Positions 30,534-33,260 of a stretch of 33,260 nucleotides of DNA are shown here, piece after piece. Under the pieces are notes generated by a model, which was not told the origin of the DNA, did no database searches, and was given only the letters and a program-made list of their open reading frames with translations. The position numbers and the translations under genes are program-made. The DNA is from a virus. Numbering within the stretch: the stretch's first letter is position 1; the number at the start of each line of letters is the position of its first letter. The stretch is taken from the IMG/VR virus record IMGVR_UViG_3300032288_005426, positions 1 through 33,260 of that record. One strand, given 5' to 3'.

Positions 30534-32204
30534 ATGATATACAATTTTAATCAATTCAAAGGAGAAGATTCGGTATACGAATCAGTTGATTATGCAAAAT
30601 CACTCCTATTAAGATTGGCTTCTGACGAAAGAAGAAAAAAAATGAGAATTCCTAGGGAAGAAAAAGTAGAGTTTACCCCAGAGGAACAAAAAGAAATATT
30701 AAATAATCCTAAATACATAGAAGTTAGGGATTATTTGTTAAAGGCTAAAAAACCCGGTCTTATCGGTCCGTTTACATATTTTAGAATAGTCGAGAATCTT
30801 CCAATGGAATGTGGTACTATTGATCCAGTAACAAAAGAGCCAGATTACGAATGCTTTTCGATAGTTAATTTAAAAAGAAAACTAGATATTGTTTCTCCAT
30901 TACTACAGACCTTTCCTCTCCCTTTAGGAACACCAGAAAACTATATAAAGGAGAAAATAAAAACAAATAGCGATTATAGATCTTATGAGAGATTATTAGA
31001 TGATATTGATAACATATTTTCTCAAAAACCAGTAAAAGAATTCGTCGATAAATTTGTTGGGCCTATAAGACAAGAATTTACTAAATCTTTAAAAGAACAG
31101 GAAACCGATTCGCAAAGAAAACAATTATTAGACAGACTTTTCCACGCAGTTAGCGATATTAAAAAGCTAAAGCCTATAGTAAATGAGGAGACTGGAGTAG
31201 AAGAAACTGCAGAGGAGCAGCTAGTAAAATATGGTAGTAAATACAAGGACACTAGAACATATCCAGAATTTATAGACACATACGAAGCATTTAAAGAATT
31301 CGTAAGAGATTGCGAAGATAAAGTTTCTGGATGGGGAAGTGGAATCTCTGAATTTATAGAGGAATTAAAAAATATATCTCCTTCTATCAAGATCCTTTAT
31401 TATAATGCAGCGAAGGGATTAGTTGTTACTTCTTCAAGATCTGGTGCGGGTATGAGGGCTGTATGTAAAATAGCCAATGCTACTTATTGTATAAGAACAG
31501 ACTCTACTTTCTGGAGCTACACTTCAGGAAAATTACAAATATCATTTAGCGAATTAAAACTCCCAAAAACAGATCTAAAATACTTAACATCACTTACTAT
31601 AAATAGAAATGGTGCTGTTGTAGACTCTGCGAACAGAATTAATAACAGAATACAGCAAAGTAATGAAAACTATATAGATCTTCTAAAAAGATATGGGATA
31701 TACGACGAAAAAGCAGTGGAAGCTATAGAAAGAAATTTTAATAGTGAACTAGCAATTAAAGGAATCATCGAAAAAATAGAGAAAAGGACAGGTAAGGATA
31801 AATCTGCACTATTGGGAGCTCTTGGATCTTTGGGAATTCAACAAGCAATAGAGGAAGGTGATTACTCACAAGAAGAAATGGATCTTTACAAGGAGCTTGT
31901 TATAGGTATAATTAGAAGGGATAATGATATAACTTACAAAGAAATAGTAGATTACTTCAACAATCCTTCAGGTGGAGGATTTTTCTTAAAAGAAGATATT
32001 GATTTATTCGAAGTAATTACTGATAAGAAATATGATAGGAGTGACGTTGAAAATATATTAAGACTCACTATTAATTCTATACCTGAACTAGAATCATTTG
32101 CAGTTCAGATGGAGAATAAAGATCCAAAAATTTACAAACAAATTAGATACATTATAGATTATCATCCTACCATTAAGGAATATGTAGAAACTAGGATGCT
32201 ATAA
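30534..32204 (+). CDS. large unknown protein, possible head cargo
   Basis: This 556-aa protein begins MIYNFNQFKGEDSVYE, which loosely fits the aromatic/acidic N-terminal peptide family (V-Y-E as possible cleavage site). Residues 1-260 are helical and charged. A central region, about 285-345, reads like a small beta-rich domain (IKILYYNAAKGLVVTSSRSG, YCIRTDSTFWSYTSGKL). Its spacing recalls the 'xxWCxxxxxxxFxxY' blocks in phage proteins annotated as unknown or PcfJ-like. The C-terminus is helical (ALLGALGSLGIQQAIEEG). No function can be assigned. It is convergent with the HNH gene, leaving only 1 bp between stops. Confidence 0.7.
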   Translation: MIYNFNQFKGEDSVYESVDYAKSLLLRLASDERRKKMRIPREEKVEFTPEEQKEILNNPKYIEVRDYLLKAKKPGLIGPFTYFRIVENLPMECGTIDPVTKEPDYECFSIVNLKRKLDIVSPLLQTFPLPLGTPENYIKEKIKTNSDYRSYERLLDDIDNIFSQKPVKEFVDKFVGPIRQEFTKSLKEQETDSQRKQLLDRLFHAVSDIKKLKPIVNEETGVEETAEEQLVKYGSKYKDTRTYPEFIDTYEAFKEFVRDCEDKVSGWGSGISEFIEELKNISPSIKILYYNAAKGLVVTSSRSGAGMRAVCKIANATYCIRTDSTFWSYTSGKLQISFSELKLPKTDLKYLTSLTINRNGAVVDSANRINNRIQQSNENYIDLLKRYGIYDEKAVEAIERNFNSELAIKGIIEKIEKRTGKDKSALLGALGSLGIQQAIEEGDYSQEEMDLYKELVIGIIRRDNDITYKEIVDYFNNPSGGGFFLKEDIDLFEVITDKKYDRSDVENILRLTINSIPELESFAVQMENKDPKIYKQIRYIIDYHPTIKEYVETRML

Positions 32205-32205
32205 T

Positions 32206-32694
32206 TTACTTAGGTAAATACATCGTCCAGCTATCATAAGCTGTAGAAAAATTCTTAAGGAAGTAACCATAACCAGGTTTAAATGGCTTATGTCTCATAG
32301 GCATTCCTGCTTCGGAAGGTGTTTTTGATCCCTTCTTAACATTACATTTTGAACAGCATGTTGCAAGGTTTTCCCATGTATTTCCACCTCCTCTGGATCT
32401 AGGTACAACATGGTCTATAGTAAGATCCTTATTAGAATCACAATATAAGCATTTTAAACTATCTCTCCTGAATATATTCTCTCTAGTAGGTTTTAGCTTC
32501 TTAAAAGGAAGAACAACATACTTTAAAAGCCTTATAACTGATGGCCTTTTATAAATTTGTTGATCAGTAACAATTGGATTAGATTCGTCGTGTTCTAATA
32601 CCTCAGCTTTACCTTTATATACAAGTTTGAATCCCCGAGCCATATCGGTAACACTCACTGGAGTAAAGTCGTTATTTAGCACTAGCACTTTCAT
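32206..32694 (-). CDS. HNH endonuclease
   Basis: This 162-aa HNH-family nuclease has zinc pair CLYC at 82-85, the DH dyad in LTIDHVVPRSRGG at about 92-103, Asn in NTWENL and the second zinc pair CSKC at 114-117 followed by NVKKG. The N-terminal region is typical of the family that begins 'VLVLNNDFTPVSV'. HNH enzymes nick or cut double-stranded DNA; in phages they serve as homing endonucleases or assist packaging. It is not inserted within another gene, so it is a free-standing type. The ATG is preceded by AT-rich sequence. The tRNA-Gln lies about 40 bp upstream on the same strand. Confidence 0.92.
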   Translation of the reverse strand: MKVLVLNNDFTPVSVTDMARGFKLVYKGKAEVLEHDESNPIVTDQQIYKRPSVIRLLKYVVLPFKKLKPTRENIFRRDSLKCLYCDSNKDLTIDHVVPRSRGGGNTWENLATCCSKCNVKKGSKTPSEAGMPMRHKPFKPGYGYFLKNFSTAYDSWTMYLPK

Positions 32695-32735
32695 AATCTA
32701 AAATTTTACATACTGGTCATTGTATTTATCTTTTG

Positions 32736-32807
32736 TTTTCCCCCAAGGATTCGAACCTCGATTCTGTGGACCAAAACCACATGTCCTGCCAATTAGACGA
32801 GAGGAAA
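32736..32807 (-). tRNA. tRNA-Gln (anticodon UUG)
   Basis: This is a 72-nt cloverleaf on the minus strand. The acceptor TTTCCTC pairs with GGGGAAA (one G-T). The D arm is GTCT/GGAC with loop AATTGGCA, the anticodon arm TGTGG/CCACA with loop TTTTGGT (anticodon TTG, reads CAA), and the variable loop is 4 nt. The T arm is CGAGG/CCTTG with the canonical TTCGAAT loop. The discriminator base is A, and CCA is not encoded. It matches the AT-rich codon use of the phage. Confidence 0.93.
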
Positions 32808-32820
32808 ATATAAGTAGGTT

Positions 32821-33120
32821 TTACCCTACTTTTATGAATTCATTTCGATCAATTGATTTCGCAATCCATCGGGATAATTCAGATCCTTTTATTTCTGAAC
32901 CAAACTCAGTGGTTCCTAAATCTCCGGAAAGATTATAGGTATCCATATAAGCTGTTTCTTCATCGCCATACTTTATTCTATCAACTGTTGAAATTGGAAA
33001 TTGGTATAATCCACCTAATGTTTCAACAGTGTAGTATAAATTACCAGCTATATAATGACTAAATTTAGCCATTACTTTAGACTTAAACAAGTCTTTTTTT
33101 ACTTCATTTTTATCAAGCAT
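32821..33120 (-). CDS. small conserved-looking protein of unknown function
   Basis: This 99-aa protein (from the ATG at 33120) has a two-part layout: MLDKNEVKKDLFKSKVMAKF, then IAGNLYYTVETLGGLYQFPIS, and a C-terminal block GTTEFGSEIKGSELSRWIAK. It resembles small phage or plasmid proteins of about 100 aa with 'GNLYYxV' and 'xFGxExKxxxLxRWI' motifs, whose function is unknown. The start at 33120 is favoured over 33126 because AAGGAG lies 7 nt before it. It overlaps the preceding frame's TGA and is probably coupled to it. It is located upstream of the tRNA. Confidence 0.75.
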   Translation of the reverse strand: MLDKNEVKKDLFKSKVMAKFSHYIAGNLYYTVETLGGLYQFPISTVDRIKYGDEETAYMDTYNLSGDLGTTEFGSEIKGSELSRWIAKSIDRNEFIKVG

Positions 33121-33260
33121 AATCATTCTCCTTTTTCCATTTTTCGTGCATCTGATTAATTGTGTGATAAGGACTTCCTTTTCCCTCTACTATTTCATCA
33201 AATCCATTTTCTTTTGTTATAACTGATTAATCAGCTTTTATTGTTCCTTTAAATTTATCA
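33113..33260 (-). pseudogene. partial reading frame interrupted by an in-frame stop
   Basis: The minus strand from the window edge reads DKFKGTIKAD, then TAA (33227-33229), then continues open as SVITKENGFDEIVEGKGSPY and HTINQMHEKWKKENDYA to a TGA that overlaps the next ATG. There is no ATG, GTG or TTG between the TAA and a Met near the end. It is either a recently broken gene, a sequencing or assembly error, or a recoded stop. The gene continues outside the window, so only its last 49 codons are visible. Confidence 0.45.
33223..33234. repeat. 12-bp perfect palindrome containing the in-frame stop
   Basis: CTGATTAATCAG is a perfect palindrome centred on the TAA that interrupts the edge reading frame. 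It may be chance in AT-rich DNA, but its coincidence with the disrupting codon is notable. Confidence 0.5.

Noticed and set aside
31022-31390. 122-aa minus-strand ORF opposite the 556-aa gene
   Set aside because: It is antisense, Ser/Leu-rich and without motifs; the plus-strand frame is long, continuous and bounded by neighbours.
32204-32220. Hairpin ATTTAC/GTAAAT between the convergent 556-aa and HNH genes
   Set aside because: It is only a 6-bp AT-rich stem with no T-run, mostly within the HNH coding end, and too weak to call a terminator.

Overview
This window looks like part of a large T4-like (contractile-tailed) phage genome, probably infecting a Bacteroidota host. The T4 relationship rests on recognisable homologues of the late sigma factor (functional analogue), dCMP deaminase, gp26, gp19, gp18, gp17, gp16, gp14, gp15, gp46, gp47, gp41 and UvsX, packed with almost no intergenic space. 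The host guess is an inference from low GC content, mostly AT-rich rather than Shine-Dalgarno translation starts, and a few TAnnTTTG-type promoter boxes. No integrase, rRNA, IS element or CRISPR array was seen.

Layout, left to right. 1-1.4 kb (minus): an ECF-like sigma factor, dCMP deaminase and a small unknown protein, set off by a hairpin. 1.4-15.8 kb (minus, transcribed right to left): the virion module. It runs from an unknown 140-aa protein through a gp15-like sheath terminator, a gp14-like neck protein, small and large terminase, an oversized tail sheath, two tandem tail tubes, a small membrane protein, a gp26-like hub protein with an overlapping chaperone-like ORF, and a Thr/Gly-rich protein with collagen-like tracts. 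One small membrane gene on the plus strand sits between the gp14 and gp15 homologues. 15.8-22.7 kb: a plus-strand unknown, then a tightly overlapping minus-strand replication/recombination operon (UvsX, small wHTH-like protein, DnaB/gp41-type helicase, acidic unknown, gp47 nuclease, gp46 ATPase). 22.7-23.7 kb: small early-type genes, including a SET-domain protein. 23.8-32.2 kb: accessory region with head-cargo candidates on both strands, a lytic-transglycosylase-like protein, a thymidylate-synthase-family enzyme with a dCMP-type specificity residue, an IMPDH/GMP reductase-like enzyme and a zinc-ribbon protein. 32.2-33.3 kb: HNH endonuclease, tRNA-Gln(UUG), a small conserved-looking gene and an interrupted reading frame at the edge.

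How it fits together. The sigma factor probably drives late genes. dCMP deaminase, the TS-family enzyme and the GMP reductase-like enzyme adjust nucleotide pools or supply a modified base. UvsX, gp41, gp46 and gp47 run recombination-dependent replication. Terminase, neck and tail genes build the virion. The most interesting pattern is that seven otherwise unrelated proteins begin with a short aromatic/acidic peptide that mostly ends in a (hydrophobic)-x-Glu site. This resembles the T4 capsid-targeting sequence cut by the gp21 protease, so they may be packaged in the head and injected with the DNA.
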